Source: Dokdonia sinensis
Lineage (GTDB): Bacteria; Bacteroidota; Bacteroidia; Flavobacteriales; Flavobacteriaceae
Direction: 5' to 3'
NCBI RefSeq assembly: GCF_003688895.1
Contig: NZ_REFV01000001.1
Location: 351,503 to 415,502, forward strand
DNA length: 64,000 nucleotides
Part shown: in pieces, positions 27,445 to 36,560 of the stretch
Layout: each line of letters begins with the position of its first letter
Numbering within the stretch: position 1 is the first letter of the stretch
Made by a program: the position numbers and the translations under genes
Notes under the pieces: generated by a model
The model's database searches: none
The model's input: only the letters and a program-made list of their open reading frames with translations
What the model was told of the DNA's origin: nothing

Positions 27445-28631
27445 TGATGAATATATTAGTACTCAACGCGGGAAGCTCTTCTATAAAATTTCAGTTACTG
27501 CAATTACCTGCTGAGAAAATGGTATGTAGTGGTCTTGTGGAGCGCATAGGTGAACAGGATGCCATCCTCTCCTATAAAACAGATGCCACTAAATTTTCTG
27601 AAACAAGCACCATAAAAATGCATAAGGACGGATTAGAAAAGGTAGTTTCCATCTTACTAGACACAAAAATAGGCGTTGTGGGTCACGTAGATGAAGTAAG
27701 TGCCATAGGGCATCGCGTGGTACACGGTGGTACTTTATATGCGGATACCACCTTAATAACAGAAGAAGTAAAAGAACAAATCAAAAAGTTCTCGCCACTC
27801 GCACCTTTACACAATCCTCACAATCTGGAAGGAATTTCGATAGCTGAATCACTTTTCCCAAAGGCAAAGCAAGTTGCGGTTTTTGATACGGCTTTTCATC
27901 AGACACTACCCGAGAAAGCAAAGAAATATGCGATTCCCAATGCTTTTTACAATGAACACGACATTCAAGTTTATGGTTTTCACGGGACGAGCCACAAATA
28001 CGTATCTGAAAGAGCAATTGACCATTTACAGTTAAAGCAGTCTAAAATTCTTTCTATTCATTTAGGGAATGGATGCAGTATAACCGCCATCGTTAATGGG
28101 AAAAGCGTTGACCACAGCTTAGGTTTTGCACCGTCTAATGGGCTAATTATGGGTTCGCGTAGTGGCGATATAGACCATTCCATCATATTCTATCTAGTCA
28201 ATACTTTGGGCTATGAGCTTAAAGAGGTCGAGCGTATGCTCACAAAAAAAAGTGGAATGCTGGGACTTACAGGTTATTCAGACTTACGGGATATACAAAG
28301 AGAAGCGACTAATGGCAATAAGGACTGTATTCTCGCTTTAGAGATGAACGCCTACCGGATTAAAAAATTCATCGGAAGCTATACAGCTATTATGAATGGT
28401 CTTGATGCGATTGTGTTTACGGCAGGAATAGGTGAAAACTCGAGCGTCCTGAGAAGAATGGTCTGTACAGACCTCGAGTATCTCGGTATCGCTCTGGATG
28501 ACAAAGCAAACGAAAGCGCTACGAGTAGTTTACGAGAAATCCAGACAGCCTCATCTAAGGTAAAAATTCTCGTAAGCCCTACCAATGAAGAACTAGAAAT
28601 CGCAAAGCAGACGTATACCTTACTTTCTTAA
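27444..28631 (+). CDS. ackA: Acetate kinase
   Basis: 395 residues, standard length. MNILVLNAGSSSIKFQL start, FHGTSHKYVSERA, and HLGNGCSITAI phosphate-binding segments. It makes ATP from acetyl phosphate, the substrate-level step expected under low oxygen. Translationally coupled to pta (TAATG). Confidence 0.96.
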   Translation: MMNILVLNAGSSSIKFQLLQLPAEKMVCSGLVERIGEQDAILSYKTDATKFSETSTIKMHKDGLEKVVSILLDTKIGVVGHVDEVSAIGHRVVHGGTLYADTTLITEEVKEQIKKFSPLAPLHNPHNLEGISIAESLFPKAKQVAVFDTAFHQTLPEKAKKYAIPNAFYNEHDIQVYGFHGTSHKYVSERAIDHLQLKQSKILSIHLGNGCSITAIVNGKSVDHSLGFAPSNGLIMGSRSGDIDHSIIFYLVNTLGYELKEVERMLTKKSGMLGLTGYSDLRDIQREATNGNKDCILALEMNAYRIKKFIGSYTAIMNGLDAIVFTAGIGENSSVLRRMVCTDLEYLGIALDDKANESATSSLREIQTASSKVKILVSPTNEELEIAKQTYTLLS

Positions 28632-28678
28632 CATTTAGTTAGTTAAAGTATTTCTTATCTTTAAAAGAAAAGAGTACT

Positions 28679-28897
28679 ATGAAAATTTCTGCAATTCAAT
28701 GGGTAGCTATTACTACCCTACTTTTAATTACCGTTACCATTTTTGCCACGATGAACCTTGCTTTTAGTTGGGTGTTCTATTTGACCGTTTTAGGGCAGAT
28801 ATCTGTTGTGATTATGGTATATAGAGTGTTACGAGATAATTATACTACGGAGAAGACTTTTGATGATTTTTATGAGGATTACTCCCACAAAGAATAA
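28679..28897 (+). CDS. Small two-helix membrane protein
   Basis: 72 residues with two hydrophobic helices (about 8-28 and 30-48) and an acidic tail (FDDFYEDYSHKE). Family unknown. It follows ackA by 47 bp and may share its transcript. Confidence 0.65.
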   Translation: MKISAIQWVAITTLLLITVTIFATMNLAFSWVFYLTVLGQISVVIMVYRVLRDNYTTEKTFDDFYEDYSHKE

Positions 28898-28934
28898 TTA
28901 AATTAATCCTATCAAAACTACATCTATCTAAACG

Positions 28935-29141
28935 TTACGCCTTTCTCTTACAAGTCCTAAACCCAAAAGGAGCATACAAAGGACAAAAACTCACTAAGCT
29001 CGTGAGTAAAAACACCACACCTATAGCCATTGCAATTATTGCGGTGGTGCCACTAATGACATCTGTAAGGTATAAGATAGCAATCCCGATGGCTACGAGT
29101 ATTCTAAACACTCGGTCTGCCGTTCCCATATTTTTTTTCAT
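28935..29141 (-). CDS. DUF2892 (YgaP-like transmembrane) protein
   Basis: 68 residues: MGTADRVFRILVAIGIAILYL, a second helix, and the ending SLVSFCPLYAPFGFRTCKRK, all diagnostic of DUF2892. It is an inner-membrane two-helix protein often found near sulfur and stress genes. It lies 5 bp after the dehydrogenase. Confidence 0.88.
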   Translation of the reverse strand: MKKNMGTADRVFRILVAIGIAILYLTDVISGTTAIIAMAIGVVFLLTSLVSFCPLYAPFGFRTCKRKA

Positions 29142-29146
29142 AATTG

Positions 29147-30163
29147 TTAGTTGTTTAGTAAAAGTTCTTTTGAGACGGTAAGCTCCGTTTGTGGATTAGT
29201 ACCACGTTGCCAGCTATTTAAATTGCTCGCCGTTGTTTTTGCAATATTTTCTATTGCCTCTCGGGTTGCAAATGCTTGATGTGGCGTGAGAAGAATACGG
29301 TCGTGATTGAGCATTTTCTCAAGTACCTCATCATCAGGCCTATCTTTACTTCGGTCATAAAAGAATACTCCACTTTCTTTATCGTATACATCTGTGGCAT
29401 AACCACCTACGCGTTTTCTATTTACATATTCCAGTACATCATTTGTATGAACGACGGCACCTCTCGCTACATTTATCAAGAGCGCGTTTTTATGCATTAA
29501 CTCTAGTTTGGAGCGATCTATTAATTGGTGCGTCTCTTGATTAAGGGGTACACTCAAAATAACCACATCGCTCTGGGAGCAGATCGTATCAATATCAACA
29601 TACGAAACGTCAAAGGTTGTCTTGAGATATTCATCTTCCACAGGGTCTGTGGCGTGAATGTTGCAACCAAATCCGTTTAGAATTTTAACTATCACACTTC
29701 CTATTCTTCCTGTACCTACAACGCCTACCGTTTTCCCAACAAGGTCAAAACCTATCAAATTTGTAAGGGTAAAATCGTAGTGCTGAGTTTGCTTTCGCGA
29801 AAGCGTAATTTTTCTATTTAATGCTAGCAATAAGGCAATGGCGTGTTCTGCCACAGCATTGGGCGAATACTCAGGTGCGTTTGCCACTTTAAACCCTAAA
29901 CGTTTTGCAACCCGAAGGTTTACATTATCATATCCCGCCGAACGTAGGGTAATATGCTCCACCCCGAAATCTTTGAGCTTCTGGAGTACAATCTCACTAG
30001 CATCGTCTGCCGAAAATATGGAGATGGCCTCAAAACCCAGCGCCATCATTGCGGTATGTGTAGTAAGTCGATCTGGAATGTATTTAAAAGAATGCACATC
30101 GTTATTTGCATCTTCTAAAAATGGAATTTCAAAATCCTTTGCGGAGTATATAAGTGTTTTCAT
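29147..30163 (-). CDS. D-2-hydroxyacid dehydrogenase (D-lactate dehydrogenase-like)
   Basis: 338 residues from the ATG at 30163, which follows the lipoprotein stop; the 17-codon extension is rejected. NAD-binding GVVGTGRIGSV, catalytic R in NVARGAVV, and the final H in LLTPHQAFAT. It probably regenerates NAD+ by reducing pyruvate to D-lactate during oxygen shortage. LSRK is encoded by a palindrome copy at 29791-29805. Confidence 0.9.
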   Translation of the reverse strand: MKTLIYSAKDFEIPFLEDANNDVHSFKYIPDRLTTHTAMMALGFEAISIFSADDASEIVLQKLKDFGVEHITLRSAGYDNVNLRVAKRLGFKVANAPEYSPNAVAEHAIALLLALNRKITLSRKQTQHYDFTLTNLIGFDLVGKTVGVVGTGRIGSVIVKILNGFGCNIHATDPVEDEYLKTTFDVSYVDIDTICSQSDVVILSVPLNQETHQLIDRSKLELMHKNALLINVARGAVVHTNDVLEYVNRKRVGGYATDVYDKESGVFFYDRSKDRPDDEVLEKMLNHDRILLTPHQAFATREAIENIAKTTASNLNSWQRGTNPQTELTVSKELLLNN

Positions 30164-30165
30164 AA

Positions 30166-30816
30166 TTACAGTTCTGGGGTTATGATGAGAAGGTCTTGTT
30201 CTTCTAGTGCCCAAACGAGCATATTTATATAATCTTTGATAGCTTTTCTGTCTGAGTCTGGCTCAGTCACATCTATAGAACCTTTCCAAATAACTTCTCG
30301 TTCTTTGGTTGGACATATACAATACAGCGCGCTTTCTGCGTGATATACGGTGTATTTTTCCATTTTTTCATCTTCTATGTAGAGGCCCTGACTGGAGTAA
30401 TAATCATCTTCAAAACCATTAAAAGTTCTGTCCCAGTTACGGTAGGATTGTACGAGGGTCACCTTATCCTCTGCTCCTACAATCTTAGAGACCAATATGG
30501 CATCAAAGCCTTCGGCGAGCATTTCCCGTTCTAAATCATCCAGTTCTCCCTCTGTACGTGGTCTTGAGGTAAATTCTGGATTAAAAAAATCATCACTATT
30601 TACTGCGTTTACCCCTTTATCCTTGAGCTGGTCTACAAGACGTTTTTCAAACATCTTTCTATTTTTTACATCATTAGTCATTGCAAGCACTAGCACTTTT
30701 TCTGCAACAAAAACATCTATATCTGGGTTTTTCCAGTTCTCTACAAGCTCAGAACTTGAGCAACTTTGTAACAGGAGAATCGTACATAGCGCAACATAAT
30801 AAAAGAGGGTTTTCAT
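30166..30816 (-). CDS. Lipoprotein of unknown function
   Basis: 216 residues with a lipobox (LLLQSCSSS, Cys 19). The body (EKVLVLAMTNDVKNRKMFEKRLVDQLKDKGVNAV) looks like a periplasmic alpha/beta domain seen in many Bacteroidota lipoproteins. It is the second gene of a run 31278-28935 with very small gaps. Confidence 0.75.
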   Translation of the reverse strand: MKTLFYYVALCTILLLQSCSSSELVENWKNPDIDVFVAEKVLVLAMTNDVKNRKMFEKRLVDQLKDKGVNAVNSDDFFNPEFTSRPRTEGELDDLEREMLAEGFDAILVSKIVGAEDKVTLVQSYRNWDRTFNGFEDDYYSSQGLYIEDEKMEKYTVYHAESALYCICPTKEREVIWKGSIDVTEPDSDRKAIKDYINMLVWALEEQDLLIITPEL

Positions 30817-30822
30817 AATAAT

Positions 30823-31278
30823 TTAGGATTTTAATAGTTGGCGATTTTTACTTTTCTTAAAGACATCCTGCATTGTTGTGAAGATCTCTTCTTTAAGGGT
30901 ATGATATTTCTCAAGGTAGGTGCCTATCCTCATTTCTAGTAAAAGATGCGCATCTTGAAAGGCGCGTTCTTTCTGAAATTCGTCTTTTTCGTCTATTAAT
31001 ACTATAATATCATTGCGATGCGACTGGATACGCTCAAGAATTTCTGGTAACTGTTCTGATAGTTTTGATAAATCCGTGGCAAGGTGATTTGCCATTTCAA
31101 AACAGCTTTCGGCAAGGAGTTTTAAGGTGTTCTCGGCAAGCAATCCTTTAAGAAATGCCTGCTCATCCTTAATAAACTCCAACTGCGATTGCCACGCGAG
31201 CGTCGCCTCGTGTATGATATCTGAGTCGTTCCACTCAAGATATTTAAACTTGTATTGATTAAAATATGGATGTTTCAC
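30823..31278 (-). CDS. Hypothetical helical protein, paralogue of 31933-32337
   Basis: 151 residues, entirely helical, cytosolic. Its layout (W..E..FIKDEQAFLKGLL..., final KEEIFTTMQDVFKKSKN) parallels the 134-residue protein encoded across hsp20. No family name recognised. Possibly a stress-induced scaffold; inference. Confidence 0.7.
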   Translation of the reverse strand: MKHPYFNQYKFKYLEWNDSDIIHEATLAWQSQLEFIKDEQAFLKGLLAENTLKLLAESCFEMANHLATDLSKLSEQLPEILERIQSHRNDIIVLIDEKDEFQKERAFQDAHLLLEMRIGTYLEKYHTLKEEIFTTMQDVFKKSKNRQLLKS

Positions 31279-31353
31279 TACGATAGGTTTTTGAGAATTT
31301 GCTCGCTCTCGTGCCTCGATAGGGCTAGTATATACTTATGTAAACGGAAAGCG

Positions 31354-31401
31354 TTAAAAAAAGAGACCGCTCTAATTTCCCCCAAAACGTGAACGGTCTC
31401 T
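31354..31401 (-). terminator. Rho-independent terminator of hsp20
   Basis: Stem AGAGACCG/CGGTCTCT (31362-31369 with 31394-31401), with a long run of T's beyond it on the minus strand. Confidence 0.93.
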
Positions 31402-31413
31402 CAATGTGCATCC

Positions 31414-31845
31414 TTACTGGATGGCTATTTTTCGTTTAGGTTGTTCGATGGCCTCTTGTCTTTTCTGCAATTCCAGTTTAAGGACTCCGTTTTTGTAGTT
31501 TGCCTTAATATCCGTTTCTGGATTTACACCCTGAGGAAGCTGAATTTTACGCTCAAAACTAGCTGAGCTGAATTCCTTGCGCGTATACCCATCTTCTTCC
31601 TGCTCATCCTTGCTTTCATTCTTACCGCATATGCTCAATACATCGTTGTCCATTGTGACTTCAATATCTTTTTTTGAGAATCCAGGAACAGCAAGTTCTA
31701 GTTCAAAGTTTTCTTTGTTTTCCTTGACGTTCATTGCAGGAAGATTGTTGTTTTTTGAGAAAAAATCATCTGCAAACAAACCATCCGTATCCAGCCAGTT
31801 AGTAACCCAAGGAAATCTGTTTTGATTAAATTTAATGAGTGACAT
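31414..31845 (-). CDS. Hsp20/alpha-crystallin small heat-shock protein
   Basis: 143 residues: MSLIKFNQNRFPW start, then the alpha-crystallin domain (NFELELAVPGFSKKDIEV, ending with the NGVLKLELQK strand). It holds unfolding proteins. Directly controlled by a Crp/Fnr-type box; a small heat-shock protein under oxygen control recalls HspX of the DosR regulon. Confidence 0.95.
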   Translation of the reverse strand: MSLIKFNQNRFPWVTNWLDTDGLFADDFFSKNNNLPAMNVKENKENFELELAVPGFSKKDIEVTMDNDVLSICGKNESKDEQEEDGYTRKEFSSASFERKIQLPQGVNPETDIKANYKNGVLKLELQKRQEAIEQPKRKIAIQ

Positions 31846-31884
31846 AGTATTTGATTTTTAAATGAATAATTATTTTAACTATCT

Positions 31885-31928
31885 CAAAGTTAGAAACTTG
31901 AACATCTTTAAAATATGATAAAAGTCAG
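31885..31928 (-). promoter_or_regulatory. Crp/Fnr box plus -7 element of hsp20
   Basis: TATGATAAAAGTCAG (31914-31928) with a perfect TAACTTTG (31885-31892) 33 bp away. Confidence 0.85.
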
Positions 31929-31932
31929 TCCT

Positions 31933-32337
31933 CTACTTTTTCCTTTTCTTTAGAATGGTACCACAGTAATTGAATATTTCTGTTTTGGTTTTTCCATAAG
32001 AATTGACAAACTGTCGGTAATTTTCCTTAATTAAAAGATGTTTTTCTTGAAAGTAGATATCGCAAGCCATCGTATCACATTCTAACATACCACTAAGTTC
32101 GAGGTCGTGTTTAGAAAGTAGCTTTTGGATATTATCAAGTAGCTTTTTAATCTTGTATATCTCAGATTTAAAATCTTCAAGACGTTCAAAGAGATTAGGT
32201 GTCGTGGGCTCAAAGGCGTACGATTGTGTAAGATTTTCAATAAACCTTATCTCATCTACAGCGAGGGCTATATTAGACTTCCAGACTTTTACGTCTTCGT
32301 GATACTGATCAATAGATAGTGGGATTGAAGTTTCCAT
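31933..32337 (-). CDS. Hypothetical helical protein, paralogue of 30823-31278
   Basis: 134 residues, all helical. The motif WKSNIALAVDEIRFIENL and the ending KTEIFNYCGTILKKRKK align in layout with the 151-residue protein downstream of hsp20. Not recognised. It has its own Crp/Fnr box, which places it in the regulon. Confidence 0.7.
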   Translation of the reverse strand: METSIPLSIDQYHEDVKVWKSNIALAVDEIRFIENLTQSYAFEPTTPNLFERLEDFKSEIYKIKKLLDNIQKLLSKHDLELSGMLECDTMACDIYFQEKHLLIKENYRQFVNSYGKTKTEIFNYCGTILKKRKK

Positions 32338-32356
32338 AGTTTTACTTTTTATAGTC

Positions 32357-32400
32357 TAAAAGTACTTTTAGGAACTGAGGGAAACTATGATATAAATCAG
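32357..32400 (-). promoter_or_regulatory. Crp/Fnr box plus -7 element of 31933-32337
   Basis: TATGATATAAATCAG (32386-32400) and TACTTTTA (32357-32364), 33 bp apart. Confidence 0.8.
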
Positions 32401-32408
32401 TTCCAAAC

Positions 32409-33794
32409 TTAAACCACCAAAGACACAATCTCATTAAGCTCAGGAATATGAATATTCCACTTGTTCTCAGTTTGCAATTTTACTCGCAACGCATCAGACG
32501 CTCCAGCTTCTCCGTGTATGAGAAAAACTTTTTCTGGTATATTCTTTATCTCATTGATCCAGCCTAACAATTCTGCTTGGTCTGCGTGAGCAGATAGACT
32601 TTGTAGTTGATACACTTGTGCTTTTACAGGATAATACTTCCCATATAGTTTTACTTCGTGCACGCCTTCTTGAAGCTGGCGACCTCGAGTTCCTTCAGCC
32701 TGATATCCTACAAGGAGAATCCGGGTGCTTTTATGGTCTATGAGCTGTTTAAGATAGGTAAGCACTCGACCTCCAGTGACCATACCGCTACCAGCGATAA
32801 CGATTTTAGATTTTGGATTGTCAATTACCTCCCAAGTTTCCTTAAAAGAGGTAACAATATTGATATGGTTGCACATTGCATTATAGTCTGCCATAGAAAG
32901 TTTGTGCCACTTGGGAAACCGTTCAAAAACCGCTAGTACGTTGTTGCCCATTGGGCTGTCTACATATACCGGGATATTAGGAATTTTATTTTGCTTATAT
33001 AATTTCCAGAGGATATACATAAGCGTTTGTAGTCGCTCTACGGCAAAGGATGGGATAATTAGTGTGCCAGGCTCGTACACGAGTTGATTTACGAGTTTGA
33101 TAATTAACTCCTCTGATGGTGTCTCATCGTGTAATCTGTCACCATAGGTACTTTCTAAAAATAAATAATCTGCCCACTCTGGCTTTTCTGGTGGTGCCAA
33201 TAAATAGTCCACAGGCCGACCTACATCTCCAGAGAATACAAATCGCTTTTCATATATATCCAATTCAATAAAAGTAGCTCCTATAATATGACCCACAGGA
33301 ACAAATCTGCATTGTATATTATCGCTTAAAGAAATCCAATTTCTATCGACCACAGGCTTGAAAAAACCTAAAGTATAAGCTACATCCTTCTGACTGTAAA
33401 AAGGCTGTGCAGGCTGGTGTTTCGTAAAGCCTTCCTCATTTGCCCGTTTTGCATCTTCCTCGTGTATGCGAGCGCAATCTTCTAGAATAATTCTTGCAAT
33501 TTCTAATGTGGGAGCTGTTCCCATAATCTCGCCATCAAATTTCTGACGTAGTAATCTGGGTAAATAGCCTGTATGATCTAGATGCCCGTGGGTAAGCAAT
33601 ACGATGTCTATGGTCGTTACATCTACTGGAAGGTCTTCCCAATTGCGCTCACGCAACTCTTTAAGACCTTGAAACATCCCACAGTCAATGAGAATATTAA
33701 GCTCTGGCGTTTCGACTAAATATTTTGAACCTGTGACGGTTTTTGAGGCTCCTAAAAAGTGAACCTTAACATTATGTTGTTGTGTTGTTGTCAT
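32409..33794 (-). CDS. Metallo-beta-lactamase / beta-CASP RNA-processing nuclease
   Basis: 461 residues. Zinc ligands THGHLDH (H69, H71, D73, H74), followed by the beta-CASP domain (SFAVERLQTLMYIL) and a C-terminal zinc-binding SAHADQAELLGW. It is an archaeal CPSF/Ysh1-like exonuclease form common in bacteria; its RNA targets are unknown. It overlaps the upstream ATP-cone nuclease gene by 23 bp. Confidence 0.88.
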   Translation of the reverse strand: MTTTQQHNVKVHFLGASKTVTGSKYLVETPELNILIDCGMFQGLKELRERNWEDLPVDVTTIDIVLLTHGHLDHTGYLPRLLRQKFDGEIMGTAPTLEIARIILEDCARIHEEDAKRANEEGFTKHQPAQPFYSQKDVAYTLGFFKPVVDRNWISLSDNIQCRFVPVGHIIGATFIELDIYEKRFVFSGDVGRPVDYLLAPPEKPEWADYLFLESTYGDRLHDETPSEELIIKLVNQLVYEPGTLIIPSFAVERLQTLMYILWKLYKQNKIPNIPVYVDSPMGNNVLAVFERFPKWHKLSMADYNAMCNHINIVTSFKETWEVIDNPKSKIVIAGSGMVTGGRVLTYLKQLIDHKSTRILLVGYQAEGTRGRQLQEGVHEVKLYGKYYPVKAQVYQLQSLSAHADQAELLGWINEIKNIPEKVFLIHGEAGASDALRVKLQTENKWNIHIPELNEIVSLVV

Positions 33795-34620
33795 TGCAAA
33801 GAAGTGCTATCTCGTTAAGTATTCGCGTTTTTCTATTTTCAGAAACGCCCAGATGGTCTAAATAAAACTTATCGTCTAGCAGTTGCTTACACAAAACGAT
33901 ATCCCGACCCAGCAAGAAATTTTTCTCCCGCATCGTGAGCAATGTAGAAACGGTTATGGGATATAATCCCAGCCTGTCTATGCGGTCTTTAAGTCCATTG
34001 CCTTTGGGGTAATCCCAGCTTAGTAATTTGAGCCCGGCACAAATGCCATAGGCCACAGCATCTGCCGAAAACCGTGTATTTGTAACAACCCATCCTTCCG
34101 TATGCGTTTGATCGCCCTGAGCGTGTTTATCTACAATATCGCGGTATCTTGAATTAATGTATAAAGGCACTTTAACATCGCAATTGCGCCCTTCCTCGCT
34201 GTGAAATTTACATTCTATGTAAATTGTTTTTTTATCTTTTGTAGCCACGACATCTACCTCGTGACTCACGCACATCCCAGATATCATCGCTCCTACTTCT
34301 ACATTGTACCCTGAGTGACGTAATACCTGACCTACAAAACGTTCAAAAGGAAATCCTGTGGGTCCCAGCTCATAAATCGCTTTTTTTAACTTGTATTTTG
34401 AAGCAAAAACAGATTTTTTCTTTTTCAGAAGCGCGTAGGCTCTGTTGTAAATTTCTCGCGTAGAAATCCCTTGATAGAGCTCATCCCTTACGATATTTAA
34501 AATGCTTTGAACATCTTTCTCGTTTGCTCCACTTCGGCGCAGAGAGGCTCTTAATTTATCTAATGAAAAAGCTACTTTTTCGCCTGATGATTTTTTAATT
34601 TCTATATGAGTTTTGGACAC
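33772..34620 (-). CDS. ATP-cone domain fused to PD-(D/E)xK nuclease
   Basis: 282 residues from a GTG at 34620, chosen because the ATP-cone starts right after it (HIEIKKSSGEKVAFSLDKLRASLRRSG). Residues about 1-88 are the ATP-cone, known as a nucleotide sensor. Residues 90-282 hold the restriction-like core: E96, D123 in EVDVV, and E136/K138 in IECKFH. Overlap with the beta-CASP gene suggests a two-nuclease operon. A nucleotide-gated DNA or RNA nuclease is inferred. Confidence 0.78.
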   Translation of the reverse strand: MSKTHIEIKKSSGEKVAFSLDKLRASLRRSGANEKDVQSILNIVRDELYQGISTREIYNRAYALLKKKKSVFASKYKLKKAIYELGPTGFPFERFVGQVLRHSGYNVEVGAMISGMCVSHEVDVVATKDKKTIYIECKFHSEEGRNCDVKVPLYINSRYRDIVDKHAQGDQTHTEGWVVTNTRFSADAVAYGICAGLKLLSWDYPKGNGLKDRIDRLGLYPITVSTLLTMREKNFLLGRDIVLCKQLLDDKFYLDHLGVSENRKTRILNEIALLCNDNNTTT

Positions 34621-34650
34621 GATATATGGTTTTAGAAAGAATGATTTTGG

Positions 34651-34718
34651 GGTACGCTTTCGCGAAATTTTCAACAACATAGATTCCGTTTGGTTCAAGA
34701 AAATTTTCGCGAAAGCGG
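34651..34718. repeat. Pair of half palindromes arranged as an inverted repeat
   Basis: TACGCTTTCGCGAAATTTTC and, 30 bp on, its near complement GAAAATTTTCGCGAAAGCGG (one inserted T). Together they could form a stem of about 20 bp. They lie between the Usp gene stop (34735) and the ATP-cone gene start, in its leader. Confidence 0.8.
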
Positions 34719-34734
34719 TATATATGACCTTGTA

Positions 34735-35586
34735 TCAATTACGCATATCGTGCATCACCAATAGTGGTACTTTGCTGAACATTCCCAATTCTTTTACCAT
34801 TGGGCTTGTAAACACACTACCAAAGAAGGCGTGTTTTTTATTAATAAAAGCAATCATATCACTATCTCGACTCTCGACAAAAATTTGAACAGCTTGAACA
34901 GGGTCTGAGGCGTGCAAATGATGAAAGGCGACATTAGCACCTTCGAGACATTCGGTAAGGAGCTGTTTGTTATCTTCCTGAGATTGCGACATTTCATCTC
35001 GTGGGTTTGCGTGTAGTACGCAAATTGTTGCATCTTGGAGTTGAGCAATGTCTATGAGATATTTGAGCTCTTTACGCTTGTAATGCGTTTTGTAACTGGT
35101 AGGAAAGACAATTTCCTTTACCTTAGGAACACGCGCATTTTCTGGAATTCCCATTACGGGACAGTTGCGTAGTTTTTCCATCGCCATTATGGCATTGCTC
35201 CCAAATAGCACTCCACGCTTATTACTCGCACCTTTAGTCCCCATAATGACCAGCTCAATATCTACTTTCTCAATAACATTGCGCATAGCACTCAATGGGT
35301 CATTAAACTCTGATAGCGTACGATACTCGTGTTTAGGGTTGTCTTCCCTAAAGTCCAGCATATCCATAATTTTAGCCAGTCCATTTTCTGATACAGTCTG
35401 TGCATTATCATAAGACTTTGTGCCTGGTTCTGGCACCATTAAATCCCCAGTCGAATATCCGGAGGTAGAGTAAGCATTGAGTAGATAAAATATACACTCT
35501 TGATGCTTAAATAGGTCAGAAGCAAAAGTGACTGCATTCCACGCATTTTTTGAAAAATCTGTTGGTATTAATATTTTCCTTTTCAT
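34735..35586 (-). CDS. Double-domain universal stress protein (1 of 6)
   Basis: 283 residues, two Usp folds. The start RKILIPTDFSKNAWNAV is the family start. The ATP-binding loop GTKGASNKRGVLFGSNA in domain 1 fits G-2x-G-9x-G(S/N). The second domain lacks it. It has its own box-driven promoter. Usp proteins help survival during growth arrest and anoxia. Confidence 0.92.
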   Translation of the reverse strand: MKRKILIPTDFSKNAWNAVTFASDLFKHQECIFYLLNAYSTSGYSTGDLMVPEPGTKSYDNAQTVSENGLAKIMDMLDFREDNPKHEYRTLSEFNDPLSAMRNVIEKVDIELVIMGTKGASNKRGVLFGSNAIMAMEKLRNCPVMGIPENARVPKVKEIVFPTSYKTHYKRKELKYLIDIAQLQDATICVLHANPRDEMSQSQEDNKQLLTECLEGANVAFHHLHASDPVQAVQIFVESRDSDMIAFINKKHAFFGSVFTSPMVKELGMFSKVPLLVMHDMRN

Positions 35587-35609
35587 TATGTATGTCTTTG
35601 ATTATTAGC

Positions 35610-35653
35610 TAAAAATAGAAGGTTGTTCATATACGAACTATGACAATTATCAG
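35610..35653 (-). promoter_or_regulatory. Crp/Fnr box plus -7 element of Usp 34735-35586
   Basis: TATGACAATTATCAG (35639-35653, overlapping the stop of the next Usp gene) and TATTTTTA (35610-35617), 33 bp apart. Confidence 0.82.
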
Positions 35654-36498
35654 AAGCTCTCGGGTAATATGAGAAGCGGTATTTCTGAATGAAAACTTAC
35701 CTTCTCTACAAATGATTTTTTCAGTAGTCCTTTTAGAAACCCGTATTTATGATACATAAGTACTAGCAGGTTGATGTGATGCTCCTTACAAAATTGAGTA
35801 AGTCCATCTTCCATTGAATTTTTATTAGAAACCCAATGCGTTGTATAGGCTACGTCTTCAAGTTTGGTCTTAAGCTTACGGTAATTTAACTCTACAGTAT
35901 TACCTGGCGACACCTGATTATAGATGTGCGCAATGTGTAGCTTAGATTGATGTGCACGTTGTATTTCCTTAATAATTTCTAAGGGATATTGCGCGTAGTC
36001 AATTTTAAGGTCTGTGGCATAGGCTATATGCGTGGGAGGAGTATAGCTTGCATTTTCTGGCACTAGAAATAATGGGATAGGTTTTATTTTTTTGATCAAT
36101 TTTACTGCCTGACTGCCTATAAAAATTTCTTTAATGCCTGATGATCCTTTTGTTCCCATTACCACAACATCTGCATCTGTATTTATTACAAGATGATTAA
36201 TCGTTTTAAAGAGTGGTTTTCCATTACATAGTGTTTCTATATGTAGGTCTATGCCGTCGCTATCTAGCGAGATTTTATGAATGAGATCTTCAAATTTCTT
36301 TTTTGTGGCGTTTTCAAATTGCTCATAAAGCACTTCATTTCTTCCTATATCTATCCTACTTGTGCTGGTAGAAAATTGATTCTCAAAAGAGTGAACGAGC
36401 GTAATTTTACACGTCTCATTAGGGTACAATCTCGTAGCATAAAAAAGTGCATTGTATGCGTTGTTTGAAAAGTCTGTGGGTACAATTATAGTTGCCAT
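35650..36498 (-). CDS. Double-domain universal stress protein (2 of 6)
   Basis: 282 residues. TIIVPTDFSNNAYNALFYA start, ATP loop GTKGSSGIKEIFIGSQA, and a second Usp domain without the loop. Own box-driven promoter, so each Usp of this part is an independent unit. Confidence 0.92.
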   Translation of the reverse strand: MATIIVPTDFSNNAYNALFYATRLYPNETCKITLVHSFENQFSTSTSRIDIGRNEVLYEQFENATKKKFEDLIHKISLDSDGIDLHIETLCNGKPLFKTINHLVINTDADVVVMGTKGSSGIKEIFIGSQAVKLIKKIKPIPLFLVPENASYTPPTHIAYATDLKIDYAQYPLEIIKEIQRAHQSKLHIAHIYNQVSPGNTVELNYRKLKTKLEDVAYTTHWVSNKNSMEDGLTQFCKEHHINLLVLMYHKYGFLKGLLKKSFVEKVSFHSEIPLLILPESF

Positions 36499-36516
36499 AG
36501 TGATTATTTTATACTC

Positions 36517-36560
36517 TAAAATTAAGTGTAATCACAACGGCATACTATGACAATAATCAG
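36517..36560 (-). promoter_or_regulatory. Crp/Fnr box plus -7 element of Usp 35650-36498
   Basis: TATGACAATAATCAG (36546-36560, overlapping the end of the preceding gene) and TAATTTTA (36517-36524), 33 bp apart. Confidence 0.82.

Noticed and set aside
34725-34737. TGAC-N5-ATCA at the end of a Usp gene
   Set aside because: The spacer is 5 rather than 4 bp and no -7 element lies at the required distance.
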